Shown piece after piece: positions 9,219 to 19,028 of a DNA stretch of 37,913 nucleotides; positions within the stretch are counted from its first letter, which is position 1, and each line of letters opens with the position of its first letter. Under the pieces are notes generated by a model, which worked only from the letters and a program-made list of their open reading frames with translations, was not told the DNA's origin and did not search any database. The translations under genes were made by a program, and so were the position numbers. This DNA comes from Candidatus Scatomonas merdavium (GTDB lineage: Bacteria; Bacillota; Clostridia; Lachnospirales; Lachnospiraceae): positions 1 through 37,913 of the forward strand of contig DVJR01000040.1 of the NCBI GenBank assembly GCA_018716575.1. The letters run 5' to 3'.

Positions 9219-10208
9219 TCACTGCCGAAGCGCCCTGTACAGCTCGTCCGCCTGAGGCCTGTCCAGGTAGCGAATCTCTCCGTTATTCCGCAGAATCCGC
9301 GCCTTCTCGCCCGTCGTTTTCCCCACAACAGTTCCATGAATGCCCGCCTGCTCCAGCTTCTCCACCACAGCGTGTCCGTCGTCCGCTACGATCAGCATGG
9401 AACCGCTGGACATAATCTGGTAGGGATTCACCCCGAAAAATTCGCAGATTTCCACTGTCTCCTGCCGGAGCGGGATAGCCCGGAGATCGCACTCCAGCCC
9501 TACGCCTCCGGCTTCCGCAATTTCCCACAGCGCGCCGAATACGCCCCCTTCTGTAATGTCATGCATGGCCGTTACTCCCGCCTCTATGGCCGCCCTGGCA
9601 TCGGGCACCACGGACAGATACCTGATAAATTCTCCCGCTGTCCTGATAAAATCCGGAGAAAACCGGGTCAGAAGCCGTTCTTCTCTTTCTCTGGCCAGAA
9701 TTGCCGTGGCTTCCAGGCCGATCCACTTGCTGATAACGATATCCTGCCCCGGATGTATCCGATCCGGAGACAAAATTTTTTCCTTCTGTACTTTTCCCAC
9801 GCCCGTCACAGAGATCAGCGGCTGCTTTACCACATCCGTTACCTCCGTGTGGCCGCCGAAAATCTCCATATTCAGCTCCTGACAGACATTTTCCGCCTCC
9901 TGCACCATTTTCCGGATCTCCGGCTCTTCCACATCCTCCGGCAGCAGCACGGTCAGCATAACGCCTACAGGCTCCGCTCCGGACGCCGCCAGATCATTTG
10001 CCGTAATGTGTATGCAGTGGCTTCCGATATCCTTCACCGTCCCGGTAATAGGGTCTGAGGACATGACCAGCACCTCTCCCGGGGAAGTCTCAAGAGCGGC
10101 GCAGTCCACGCCCACCGCAGGCCCTGTCAGAATCTCCTTTCTCCTGTGTTTTACCTGTTTAATCACAGACCGGACCAGCACCGGCTCCGGCAGTTTTCCA
10201 ATCTTCAT
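9219..10208 (-). CDS. AIR synthase-related / HypE-like ATP-binding protein
   Basis: AIRS N-terminal domain (VGVDCAALETSPGEVLVMSSDPITG) and C-terminal domain (MHDITEGGVFGALWEIAEAGGVG). Confidence 0.85.
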   Translation of the reverse strand: MKIGKLPEPVLVRSVIKQVKHRRKEILTGPAVGVDCAALETSPGEVLVMSSDPITGTVKDIGSHCIHITANDLAASGAEPVGVMLTVLLPEDVEEPEIRKMVQEAENVCQELNMEIFGGHTEVTDVVKQPLISVTGVGKVQKEKILSPDRIHPGQDIVISKWIGLEATAILAREREERLLTRFSPDFIRTAGEFIRYLSVVPDARAAIEAGVTAMHDITEGGVFGALWEIAEAGGVGLECDLRAIPLRQETVEICEFFGVNPYQIMSSGSMLIVADDGHAVVEKLEQAGIHGTVVGKTTGEKARILRNNGEIRYLDRPQADELYRALRQ

Positions 10209-10271
10209 TCCGCTATTCCGTCTCTTTCTGTCACTTTCTTTTTCTGAGGCCGCAGCCTTTAAAATATGGCT

Positions 10272-11735
10272 CTATTCCGATGGCGCCTGTCCGTTCGGAT
10301 ACTGGCTGATGGCCTGGTATACCTGATTCAGATCTCCTGTGGCCGCCGCCGCTGAAATGGCCGAAACCGCCTCCGCGCCGGCGCCGCCGGTACCCACCGT
10401 ATAGGTCCGGGGCGACATCTGATATTCACTGGAGTTGATCTGTTCCCTGGACTGCTCCTCGCCGTTCACATAGACAATCTTCCACAGCCGGGCCGAGCTG
10501 CCGGTATGGCCGGAGGATGTCTCCGTGACGCTTCCGTAAGACGCAGAAGAATCCAGCGTAATGGTCGTAGTCGGTTCTGTGGTAGACAGCGTCTCGCTTT
10601 CAAACTCCACCGTTCTGGACGGATCCCTGGTCTCATGACCATAGATGGCAAAGGCCACCTCCCCGTCTCCGGCAGACGCCTCTATGTAAATCGGAGCGTC
10701 CGTATTATTTACAAATTTGAAATCCTTCACGCCTTCTGCAATAGCTGCATCCATGGAGGGCTTCACATAGCTGACCGTCATGGAATGGCTGTACCGTTCC
10801 GTCACCTCCAGCTCGGAACGCAGCACCGCCAGATACAGGGTAGTCGATACCTGGCAGATACCGCCGCCATAGCTGTCCACCACGCTTCCCATCTCATAGG
10901 AGGCCGCCGGAAGATACCCTTCTTCCGCTGTAAAAGGCGCCATGGTATCTCCCACAGAAAGCTCCTCGCCCGGATAGAGCACGATGCCGTTCAGCCTGGA
11001 CGCGCCTACAGATATATTCGTACTCCGGTTGGTATTCCAGGTTCCATATTCCGTACTGCTTTCTCCAAGCACATCCTGTACAAGAGCCAGCTGTTCCTCA
11101 TCCCCCTGCGCTTCCACCACATCCGTAGCAGCGCTGACGCCTCCCTGGCCCCCGTGCCATTCTGATTCCATGTATTCCACAGTTTTCGAAACGGTATCCT
11201 CCACCCTGACAGATACTCCGTCCTGCCTGGGTGTTATGGAGAAGGTTCCGTCCTCGCCCCTCACCAGTCCCATATCCACAGCATCGCAATTCAGGGGCAC
11301 ACATTTTTCCTCCACCACACTCCGCACCGCATCCGCGGAAACGGTCAGATTCAGTTCCAGAACCAGCGGCCCGTTCTTTTCCACGTACCGCTCCATCCGA
11401 AACCTCTGCAGTACATTCCCCTGTCGTCCGGCAGACAGCGCCTGCTGTATTACCTCCGGATTGGAATAGCCAAGCCCCAGCTCCCCTGCTGTGACCGATA
11501 CAGATCTGTCATTCACATAGAACACTATCGTATCCTGCTGCAGACGGGCCATTTTCTCACTGACCGCCTGACTGATCTCTTCCTCCGTCATACCCGATAC
11601 ATTCACATCTTCAATGTATACGCCCTCTGCCGCCACAGGCGTATCCTCCGCGGACACGCGTCCCGGAAAAAACAGAAGGCAGAGAAAAAACAGAGCCAGG
11701 CTTCCCAATGTCCATTTCACACTTTTCATACGCAC
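10272..11735 (-). CDS. VanW family protein (YoaR-like peptidoglycan-binding repeats + VanW)
   Basis: Signal peptide; VanW core LNGIVLYPGEELSVGDTMAPFTAEEGYLPAASYEMGSVVDSYGGGICQVSTTLYLAVLRSELEV. Confidence 0.9.
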   Translation of the reverse strand: MRMKSVKWTLGSLALFFLCLLFFPGRVSAEDTPVAAEGVYIEDVNVSGMTEEEISQAVSEKMARLQQDTIVFYVNDRSVSVTAGELGLGYSNPEVIQQALSAGRQGNVLQRFRMERYVEKNGPLVLELNLTVSADAVRSVVEEKCVPLNCDAVDMGLVRGEDGTFSITPRQDGVSVRVEDTVSKTVEYMESEWHGGQGGVSAATDVVEAQGDEEQLALVQDVLGESSTEYGTWNTNRSTNISVGASRLNGIVLYPGEELSVGDTMAPFTAEEGYLPAASYEMGSVVDSYGGGICQVSTTLYLAVLRSELEVTERYSHSMTVSYVKPSMDAAIAEGVKDFKFVNNTDAPIYIEASAGDGEVAFAIYGHETRDPSRTVEFESETLSTTEPTTTITLDSSASYGSVTETSSGHTGSSARLWKIVYVNGEEQSREQINSSEYQMSPRTYTVGTGGAGAEAVSAISAAAATGDLNQVYQAISQYPNGQAPSE

Positions 11736-11742
11736 ACCTGCC

Positions 11743-11838
11743 TTACCGGGCCAGCTGCAGAATCAGCGGCAGAACCATCATCAGAACCAGCACGATGGCA
11801 ATTACGGCAGTTACGATTTTTCGGGTCTTAGGTTTCAT
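11743..11838 (-). CDS. 31-aa small single-pass membrane protein
   Basis: MKPKTRKIVTAVIAIVLVLMMVLPLILQLAR; basic N-terminus then TM helix; AGGAAA upstream; start codon overlaps the 3' end of nth. Confidence 0.6.
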   Translation of the reverse strand: MKPKTRKIVTAVIAIVLVLMMVLPLILQLAR

Positions 11839-12475
11839 TCCGACGTTTCCTTTCCTGATATTCCACGCAATATTTCTGAAGAAAACATTCTTCACATTTC
11901 GGACTTCTGGCAAAACAGATCTGCCGCCCAAAGGTAATAATCTGTATGTTATAGAGAATCCAGTGATCTTTCGGGAGCACCTTCATCAGCTCATACTCCA
12001 CCTTCTCCGGATCCGTCTCCTCTGTGAATCCCAGACGCCGGGAAATACGCTTCACATGAGTATCCACCACAATACTGGGATCGTGATAGATATTTCCGCG
12101 GATTACGTTGGCCGTCTTGCGCCCGACGCCAGGCAGCGCCGTCAGCTCTTCCAGCCTGCGGGGTACTTCTCCGCCATATTGTTCACAGATCGCCTTCGCG
12201 CATCCGATGATATTTTTCGCCTTATTATGATAAAAGCCCGTGGGTTTAATGTCCTGCTCCAGCTCTTTCAGATCCGCCCCGGCAAAGGCCTGCATATCCG
12301 GATATTTCTGAAACAGACTTTCTGTCACAATATTGACCCTGGCGTCAGTGCACTGTGCGCTCAGGATCGTGGCGATCAGCAGCTGTCCGGGATTTTCATG
12401 ATTCAGATAACAGACGTACTCCGTCCCGTAATGTTCATCCAGCAGAGCCAGGATTTCTCCCGTCCTCTTCTTCAT
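11828..12475 (-). CDS. nth: Endonuclease III
   Basis: HhH LTALPGVGRKTANVIRGN, catalytic region VDTHVKRISRRLG, 4Fe-4S cluster loop CFARSPKCEECFLQKYC; strong SD AGGAGGTGA inside the upstream gene. Confidence 0.96.
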   Translation of the reverse strand: MKKRTGEILALLDEHYGTEYVCYLNHENPGQLLIATILSAQCTDARVNIVTESLFQKYPDMQAFAGADLKELEQDIKPTGFYHNKAKNIIGCAKAICEQYGGEVPRRLEELTALPGVGRKTANVIRGNIYHDPSIVVDTHVKRISRRLGFTEETDPEKVEYELMKVLPKDHWILYNIQIITFGRQICFARSPKCEECFLQKYCVEYQERKRRNET

Positions 12476-14240
12476 CTGTCGTCACCTCCTGGGTAATATC
12501 CGTAATCCGCGCCGCACCGTTTAAAGGATCACGGCAGGAATAATCAAATAATAGCACACAAAAGCCCTCCTGTCCAACAGCAGGCAGCCCCTTTGGAAAC
12601 ACCTCCGCATGTGTCACAGAACGAAGCTGCTTCCAGTCCAGCTCCGGATACCCCGGCAGGTACCGCCGCTCCTTTTCCTCACGCCGGTAAAACCGCCGCA
12701 GCATGTCGTTCCAGGGTTTCTGATCGTCAGCCCAGTCCGGCCGGCTCTTCAGATTCTCCCGTGCATACAGATCATACATCATACAGGAGCAAAATGCCCT
12801 CTCATTCCCCTCCTGCTCCCGGATAAATTCCAGCAGAATCTCATACCTCCGGAGCCTGCTGTGGGAAAGCTCCAGATACCCTTTTTTCTCATAAAAAAAT
12901 CCAAGGGCCTCATACATGGAAAAAGCGTCCGGAAACAGCTTCTCCAGTTCCCGTATCGTCGCACAAAACTGTCCGCTGTTATAGTAAACTTCCACCATTT
13001 CTTCCACCAGCTTCAGCTTCAGCACCTCTCCATAGGACAGCCATCTGGTGGACAGCACCTCATAAGGCGCCTCCGCCTTCCACACACAGTCATATTCCGC
13101 CGCCTGATACCGCATATCCGTCCCACGCAGCACTTTCAGAAAACCCAGCTGCAGCTGCTGGGGCTGCAGGGCATATACCTGCGCAAAAGACTGCCGGAAG
13201 CTCTCATAATTTTCCCAGGGAAGCCCGGCTATCAGATCCAGATGCTGATGTATATTATTCCCGGCGCTGACTGCGCGCACACTGTCCGCGATTTTCCGAA
13301 AATCTGCCGTACGACGAATTTCCTTCAGCGTCCTCCCGTTGACAGACTGCACGCCGATCTCCAGCTGAACCAGCCCCGGGCGCATCCGGCTCAAAAGCTC
13401 CAGCTCTTCCCGCTCCAGCAGATCAGCCCCGATCTCAAAATGAAAATTCGTATATCCGTTATCATGCTCCAGCAAATACTGCCAGACAGCCATGGTGTGA
13501 TCTCTCCTGCAGTTAAAAGTCCGGTCTACGAACTTCACCTGCGGCACCCGGGCATCCAGGAACACCTGCAGTTCCCGGCAGACCCGCTCCGTACTCCGGA
13601 ACCGCAGCTTTCTTTCCACGGACGACAGACAGTATATGCAGGAAAACGGACAGCCACGGCTGGATTCATAATAAATAATCCGGTTCCGGAAATCTTCCGG
13701 CTTTTCATAAGGAAAAGGCAGCTCATCCAAATCTGCCGGCTCCCGCTCTCCTGTCTCCCGCAGGGTGCCGTCCGCACTCCTCCAGGTAATACCGGCTATC
13801 TTTTCCAGCCTCCGGTCCCGCTTTTCTTCTTTTCGGAAAAGCTCCTCTCCCCGTCCGTTCCAGAAGGCACAGAGTTCCGAAAATGTTTCTTCACCTTCGC
13901 CCCGCATAATACCATCTGCAAAATCATACCGCTCCAGCAGAGCGGCGCTTTCATAAGATACTTCCGGTCCTCCCAGCCAGATCTCCGTCTCCGGACAAAT
14001 ACGCCTGTAGTTCCGAAGCAGGCGGCAGACAGGCAAAACATTCCATATATATACGGAAACCGCCAGCACATCGGGTCTTTCCCGATACAGTGCCCGCAGA
14101 ATCTCATCTTCTCTCTGATTCACCGTAAATTCCAGAAGCTCAGTCGAAAATCCCTGCCGGGCCGCACAGGCCCGCAGGGAATATACCGCCGGATTCGAAT
14201 GAATATATTTGGCATTCAGCGCCAGCAGCAGAATCTTCAT
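12435..14240 (-). CDS. B12-binding domain radical SAM protein (DUF4080-type C-terminus)
   Basis: N-terminal B12-binding-like region (MKILLLALNAKYIHSNPAVYSLRA), radical SAM motif SSRGCPFSCIYCLSS, DUF4080-like C-terminal region. Confidence 0.9.
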   Translation of the reverse strand: MKILLLALNAKYIHSNPAVYSLRACAARQGFSTELLEFTVNQREDEILRALYRERPDVLAVSVYIWNVLPVCRLLRNYRRICPETEIWLGGPEVSYESAALLERYDFADGIMRGEGEETFSELCAFWNGRGEELFRKEEKRDRRLEKIAGITWRSADGTLRETGEREPADLDELPFPYEKPEDFRNRIIYYESSRGCPFSCIYCLSSVERKLRFRSTERVCRELQVFLDARVPQVKFVDRTFNCRRDHTMAVWQYLLEHDNGYTNFHFEIGADLLEREELELLSRMRPGLVQLEIGVQSVNGRTLKEIRRTADFRKIADSVRAVSAGNNIHQHLDLIAGLPWENYESFRQSFAQVYALQPQQLQLGFLKVLRGTDMRYQAAEYDCVWKAEAPYEVLSTRWLSYGEVLKLKLVEEMVEVYYNSGQFCATIRELEKLFPDAFSMYEALGFFYEKKGYLELSHSRLRRYEILLEFIREQEGNERAFCSCMMYDLYARENLKSRPDWADDQKPWNDMLRRFYRREEKERRYLPGYPELDWKQLRSVTHAEVFPKGLPAVGQEGFCVLLFDYSCRDPLNGAARITDITQEVTTDEEEDGRNPGSAG

Positions 14241-15181
14241 AGTTCCTTCCGGACTTCCTCCAGAGAAGGCATGGCCGGAATTCCGCCCCTTCTCTCCACA
14301 CAGAGCCCGGCTACCGTGTTGGCAAACCGTACAAAATCAACTCCCTGTTCTTCCGTCAGCTCCTCCGGCTTCACTCCGGACTGAGCAAAATTGTACAGGA
14401 TACCACCCCAGAAGGAGTCGCCCGCTCCGGTGGTATCTACCACCTGCCTGGGACGTCCCTTGGCGCGCACCGTAAAGTTCCTGGTCCGCAGCAGGGCTCC
14501 CTCTCCGCCCAGCGTCACTACGGCGCAGGATACTCCCTGACGGATCAGCTCTCCGGCCGCTTCTTCCGGATCCTCATATCCGGTCAGAAGCTCTGTTTCC
14601 TCATCGGAAATTTTCATAATATCTGTGTAAGGAATCACAGAACGCATCTGCTCTTCAGCCGCCTCTCTGCTCTTCCACAGCAGAGGCCGGTAATTGGGAT
14701 CATAGGAAATCAGCGCCCCGGCCTTTTTGGCCTCCTGCAGCGCATAGAAGGTAGCGCTTCTGGCCGGCTCATCCGTCAGTGACAGGGAACCACAGTGGAA
14801 AATCCGCGTATTCCGCAAAAGGTCCGTCCGCACCTCCTCTTCTCGAAGCTGCGTATCCGCTCCCGGCTTCCGGGCAAAGGAAAAGCTACGCTCCCCGTTT
14901 TTCAGAGCCACAAAAGCCAGGGTAGTGAAATAATCGTCATCCACGATCAGGCCAGAAGCGTCAATCCCGCACTCCTCCAGCGTTTCCTTCAGAAGCCTGC
15001 CGTGCATGTCATTCCCCACCTTGCCGATAAAGGCTGTCCTGCGTTCCAGCTTCGCCAGCGCTGCCAGCACATTGGCCGGCGCACCTCCGGGATTCTGCTC
15101 AAAGAGAGCTCTTCCCCCTTCGCTGCTCCCGTAAGGAGTAAAATCAATCAGGATTTCTCCCAAAGCCACAACATCAAACAT
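14237..15181 (-). CDS. PfkB-family carbohydrate kinase (fructokinase-like)
   Basis: MFDVVALGEILIDFTPYG, FEQNPGGAPANVLAALAKL, DTTGAGDSFWGGIL; 4-nt ATGA overlap with the downstream radical SAM gene. Confidence 0.92.
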   Translation of the reverse strand: MFDVVALGEILIDFTPYGSSEGGRALFEQNPGGAPANVLAALAKLERRTAFIGKVGNDMHGRLLKETLEECGIDASGLIVDDDYFTTLAFVALKNGERSFSFARKPGADTQLREEEVRTDLLRNTRIFHCGSLSLTDEPARSATFYALQEAKKAGALISYDPNYRPLLWKSREAAEEQMRSVIPYTDIMKISDEETELLTGYEDPEEAAGELIRQGVSCAVVTLGGEGALLRTRNFTVRAKGRPRQVVDTTGAGDSFWGGILYNFAQSGVKPEELTEEQGVDFVRFANTVAGLCVERRGGIPAMPSLEEVRKEL

Positions 15182-15365
15182 CTTTTTTCCTCCTCTGTTC
15201 CGGCAGCCCTCTCGCCCGCCGTTTTTTCATCTGAAAACAGATCTGATACCTTCGTCTATCATATCATAAATACCCCGCGCTATCCATAGTTTTTCTTTCC
15301 TATTCGAAGGACCGCCTGCAAACTTTCCCGGCAGGGAAAATCTCCGTCAGAGCATTTCCGACACT

Positions 15366-15397
15366 CAAAAAGGGGAACTGCATACGCAGCACCCCTT
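15366..15397 (-). terminator. Rho-independent terminator downstream of tRNA-Phe
   Basis: Minus strand AAGGGG-TG-CTGC-GTAT-GCAG-TT-CCCCTTTTTG. Confidence 0.75.
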
Positions 15398-15407
15398 CTT
15401 CCGTATA

Positions 15408-15480
<73 letters not shown>

Positions 15481-15525
15481 CGGCTTCTTAAACCGTCCTC
15501 ATCTTACCATACCGCCCGGGAAATT

Positions 15526-16350
15526 TCAACCCAAATTTTCTCCGTTTAACATCTTTTCTATCACATAGGCGACGCCGTCTTCTTCGTTGGAAGGAGCTAC
15601 ATAATCAGCTACCGCCTTTACAGCCGCCTGTCCGTTTTCCATCGCTACGCCAAAACCGGCCAGCATGATCATGGATTTGTCATTATAGCCGTCTCCGAAG
15701 GCCATCATATCCTCCGTCCCCATGCCGGTCAGCTCCAGCAGGCGCCGAAGCGACTTCGCCTTGTCAATCCCTTCCGGCATAATCTCCAGGAAATACGGTT
15801 CAGACCGGTACACGCTTAAATGTTTCCCGATCCGCGCCTGCACCTTTTTTTCCACTTCTGCCAGATAACCGCCTCTTTCCAGCATCATGCATTTAACTAC
15901 CGGAAAATCCACATCTCTGATAAAATCCTCCAGCTTTTTCACTTTCATCTTCGTGCAGATTACTTCCTTCTGCACATAGATATTATCTGGTGTCTCCGTA
16001 CAGATACAGTCACCCTGATAAGTCAGAATAGAGGTCTTATATTCCCGTGCCATGGAAGCCAGCAGAGCCGGTATGCCCGGGGGAAGTTCCCGGCGAAACA
16101 GTTCCTTTCCGCTTCTGCATTCCGTAATCACCGCCCCGTTAAAGGACAGAATATAGCTCCCGTACCTGTCCAGCTCCAGTTCCTTCGCCAGTGGCCAGAC
16201 CCCGTAGGTAGGCCGTCCGGAAGCCAGTACGATCCGGCCCCCCTGCTCCTGATAGCGGAGCAGGGCAGCCTTCGTGCGGGGCGTGATTTCCTTTTTATTA
16301 TTCGTAAGGGTTCCGTCAAGGTCAAGAACCACCAGACGATACTGTTCCAT
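15526..16350 (-). CDS. Cof-type HAD-IIB family hydrolase
   Basis: LVVLDLDGTLTNNKKEITPRT, SGRPTYGV, MAFGDGYNDKSMIMLAGFGVAMENG. Confidence 0.93.
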   Translation of the reverse strand: MEQYRLVVLDLDGTLTNNKKEITPRTKAALLRYQEQGGRIVLASGRPTYGVWPLAKELELDRYGSYILSFNGAVITECRSGKELFRRELPPGIPALLASMAREYKTSILTYQGDCICTETPDNIYVQKEVICTKMKVKKLEDFIRDVDFPVVKCMMLERGGYLAEVEKKVQARIGKHLSVYRSEPYFLEIMPEGIDKAKSLRRLLELTGMGTEDMMAFGDGYNDKSMIMLAGFGVAMENGQAAVKAVADYVAPSNEEDGVAYVIEKMLNGENLG

Positions 16351-16353
16351 TTT

Positions 16354-17574
16354 TTATTTCTCCCTGATTTTTTTAATCGCTGTTGACAGCTTGATGGGAT
16401 TTCCATACATCAGTGTGCCGAAGCGGAAAATCTTAGCTGCCAGCATGCCCACCAGTATGCAGCTGATCCCCAGAAGCACGGCTGAAGCCACGATCTCCCA
16501 GGGTGCCACTGCTCCCATTGCCACGCGGATCAGCATGCTGTTACTGGACGTAAATGGTATAAAGGACGTAACGCGCACCAGCATAGAATCCGGCATCATC
16601 ATTCCGTAAATGGCAATGAAAAAGGAGGCCATATAAATAATCATAATCGTACCGGAGCTTTTGCTGATATCCTCTGTCTTGGATACCAGCGCGCCCACCA
16701 TGCCAAAGACAAATGCATACAGCAGATATCCCATTACTCCAAAGAACAGGAATGTAATCCACACTGCTGTCGGAATCCGGAACAGAAAATCCAGCCCATG
16801 GCCCCAGGCGTCGGCACAGGCCTGATAGGAAAACAGCGCGCTGCCCAGAATAATTCCTGCCTGTACCACGCCGCTGATGGCCCCGGCCAGCACCTTTCCG
16901 AAAATCAGGCTGTTGCTGTTCACACTGGTCACAAGTATTTCTATAGCCCGGTTACTCTTCTCCGTAGTGACAGAAACCGCAATCATCTGTCCATAGAATA
17001 TAATCATGAAATACAGCAGAAAAATCAGCACATAGGTATACCAGTAATTCTGCGCGCTGTCTTTGCCCAGAATCATCATTTCACTTTGCATGGGCTCCGC
17101 GTAAATGCTCTCTACCACAGTGCTGTCGATCCCCTGTTCCTGCAGAGCCGCATTCCGGTAATTCCACGACAGAGCCTGCTCAAACAACGCCTGCTTATCC
17201 TCGAACATAGTTCGATTCTGCAGTACATAGGTATAGCTGCTCGCTCCGGTAATCAGAAAGCCTCCTTCTGCCTCTTCCGATTCCACAGCCTCCTCCACGG
17301 CTTCCGCGCTGTCCATAAACTCCAGGCTGCACCCCGGCATCAGGGCCGCGAACTGTTCTCTGTCCGTTATGATCCCGTTTTCGTCCGCCACTGCCAGGAC
17401 AGCAGCTTCTCCTGTCTCCTCCGTTTTCGCTGTTTCCGTCCCGCCCATGAACATGGTGGGAACTATGATGACAGCTGCGACAATTACAGCGATCAGCACC
17501 GTTGCCGTCACGAAGCCTCTGTTTTTAAAGTAATTGCCAAGCTCAAACTTCAATACAGTCCAAAACTGCTTCAT
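16354..17574 (-). CDS. ABC-2 type transporter permease (NatB-like)
   Basis: N-terminal TM, large extracytoplasmic domain, C-terminal TM cluster (VTTEKSNRAIEILVTSVNSNSLIFGKVLAGA). Confidence 0.88.
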   Translation of the reverse strand: MKQFWTVLKFELGNYFKNRGFVTATVLIAVIVAAVIIVPTMFMGGTETAKTEETGEAAVLAVADENGIITDREQFAALMPGCSLEFMDSAEAVEEAVESEEAEGGFLITGASSYTYVLQNRTMFEDKQALFEQALSWNYRNAALQEQGIDSTVVESIYAEPMQSEMMILGKDSAQNYWYTYVLIFLLYFMIIFYGQMIAVSVTTEKSNRAIEILVTSVNSNSLIFGKVLAGAISGVVQAGIILGSALFSYQACADAWGHGLDFLFRIPTAVWITFLFFGVMGYLLYAFVFGMVGALVSKTEDISKSSGTIMIIYMASFFIAIYGMMMPDSMLVRVTSFIPFTSSNSMLIRVAMGAVAPWEIVASAVLLGISCILVGMLAAKIFRFGTLMYGNPIKLSTAIKKIREK

Positions 17575-18488
17575 GCCTGATCACCTGCCTTTTCTACGAA
17601 GATATCACCCAGCGAGGGTTCATAATTTCCAAACTGCTCCACGTCCAGATCGGCTTCGGCCAGAGCCGCCATCAGACGGCGCTTGTCGACGCCCTGGACA
17701 AGCTGCAGGATCGCCTGCTCCTTGCGGCAGCCCACAGCCGCCGCCAGATCGGAAAAGCGCTCCCGCACCAGCTCCTGCACTTCCTCGCCGCTTCGCCCCA
17801 CCAGGCTTAACACCAGACGGTTATGGCCGAATTCCTGCTTGATTTTCCGCAGATTGCCGGACAGCACGATTTCGCCCCGGTTGATCAGAACGATCTCCTC
17901 GCAGAATTCTTCCACATAGTTCATCTGATGACTGGAAAACACCACCAGCTTTCCCTCCTGAATCTGCTCCTGAATCACATCCTTCAGGATCTGTGAATTC
18001 ACCGGATCCAGGCCGGAAAAAGGCTCGTCCAGTATAATCAGCTGCGGGTCGCAGACCAGCGTCTGAGCCAGCTGTACCTTCTGCTGATTTCCTTTGGAGA
18101 GAGTCTCCAGTTTCCGGTTTTCATATTCTTCCACTCCCATTCTTTCCAGCCAGCGCCGCATATTCTTTCTCGCCTGAGCAGGCTTCATTCCACGCAGACA
18201 GGCCAGGTATACGATCTGCTCCCCCACCTTTTTCTTGGGATACAGCCCTCTTTCCTCCGGCAGGTACCCGATGCTTACCTGCTGCTTCTCCACAGGCTTT
18301 CCGTCCAGCAGTACTTCTCCCTGGTTCGCCCGGAATACGTTCATGATAATCCTTATGGTCGTCGTCTTCCCCGCGCCGTTTCGGCCCAGCAGGCCCAGCG
18401 CCTTCCCGCTCTCCACATCAAAGGAAATTCCGTGCAGGATTTCCGTCTCACCGAATTTCTTGTAGAGATTCTTCACTTCCAGCTTCAC
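17571..18488 (-). CDS. ABC transporter ATP-binding protein (NatA-like)
   Basis: Walker A GLLGRNGAGKTTT, signature LSKGNQQKVQLAQTLV, Walker B LIILDEPFSGLDPVN. Confidence 0.95.
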   Translation of the reverse strand: MKLEVKNLYKKFGETEILHGISFDVESGKALGLLGRNGAGKTTTIRIIMNVFRANQGEVLLDGKPVEKQQVSIGYLPEERGLYPKKKVGEQIVYLACLRGMKPAQARKNMRRWLERMGVEEYENRKLETLSKGNQQKVQLAQTLVCDPQLIILDEPFSGLDPVNSQILKDVIQEQIQEGKLVVFSSHQMNYVEEFCEEIVLINRGEIVLSGNLRKIKQEFGHNRLVLSLVGRSGEEVQELVRERFSDLAAAVGCRKEQAILQLVQGVDKRRLMAALAEADLDVEQFGNYEPSLGDIFVEKAGDQA

Positions 18489-18509
18489 ATTTCCTACCTC
18501 TCTTACCCT

Positions 18510-18761
18510 TCATTCTGTTTCGAACATTTCTGCAATATCCAGCATCAGCGCACTGATGCCGATATGCTGCGGGCAGACCTTTTCACACCGCCCGCAGCGG
18601 ATACACTCATCCGCCTTCGCTTCCAGCCGTCTGTACTTTTCCCGAACCTTTTCCGGTCCTTCCCTCTCCGCCTCGCTGCAGATGGCAAGCACCTCCGGTA
18701 TGAGAATTCCGGCGGGACACGGCAGGCAATAGCTGCACTGCGTACACTTCAGCAGCGACAT
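18510..18761 (-). CDS. Solitary 4Fe-4S dicluster mini-protein resembling the C-terminal tail of 4Fe-4S aldo/keto reductases
   Basis: CTQCSYCLPCPAG ... CIRCGRCEKVCPQHIGI; RBS AAAGGAGGCGGCAAA-ATG. Confidence 0.8.
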   Translation of the reverse strand: MSLLKCTQCSYCLPCPAGILIPEVLAICSEAEREGPEKVREKYRRLEAKADECIRCGRCEKVCPQHIGISALMLDIAEMFETE

Positions 18762-18875
18762 TTTGCCGCCTCCTTTCTTCCGCCCTCAAAACTGTACCCC
18801 CGGCTGCCTCCCCGGATTCTCTGCCCGGCCGCCTGTCGGCTTCTTCCGGGGTCTCCCTGGGCGGCGTCCTTTGTG

Positions 18876-18905
18876 AGTATACCATATCCGGTGGATTTCC
18901 TACAA
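18876..18905 (-). promoter_or_regulatory. Putative sigma-A promoter for the 4Fe-4S protein / ABC transporter unit
   Basis: Minus strand TTGTAG-18 nt-TATACT upstream of 18761. Confidence 0.45.
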
Positions 18906-18977
18906 TATGACGAACCATATCTTAAGAAAATTAACAGAATTTTTGCCTGCTCTTTACCGAAAACAGACGCGGGTGAA

Positions 18978-19026
18978 AAAAAGAGCCGGACGGTTCCGCA
19001 TCTCTGCGCCGCCGTCCGGCTCTTTT
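18978..19026 (-). terminator. Rho-independent terminator of rny
   Basis: Stem AAAAGAGCCGGACGG / CCGTCCGGCTCTTTT followed by a T-tract on the minus strand. Confidence 0.85.
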
Positions 19027-19028
19027 CC

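Noticed and set aside
12609-14384. 591-aa plus-strand ORF opposite the radical SAM gene
   Set aside because: Antisense to a gene with a clear CxxxCxxC radical SAM motif; no domain seen.
18607-18918. 103-aa minus-strand ORF overlapping the 4Fe-4S gene, considered as a missing aldo/keto reductase part
   Set aside because: Different frame with no reductase motifs; the 4Fe-4S ORF has its own RBS.
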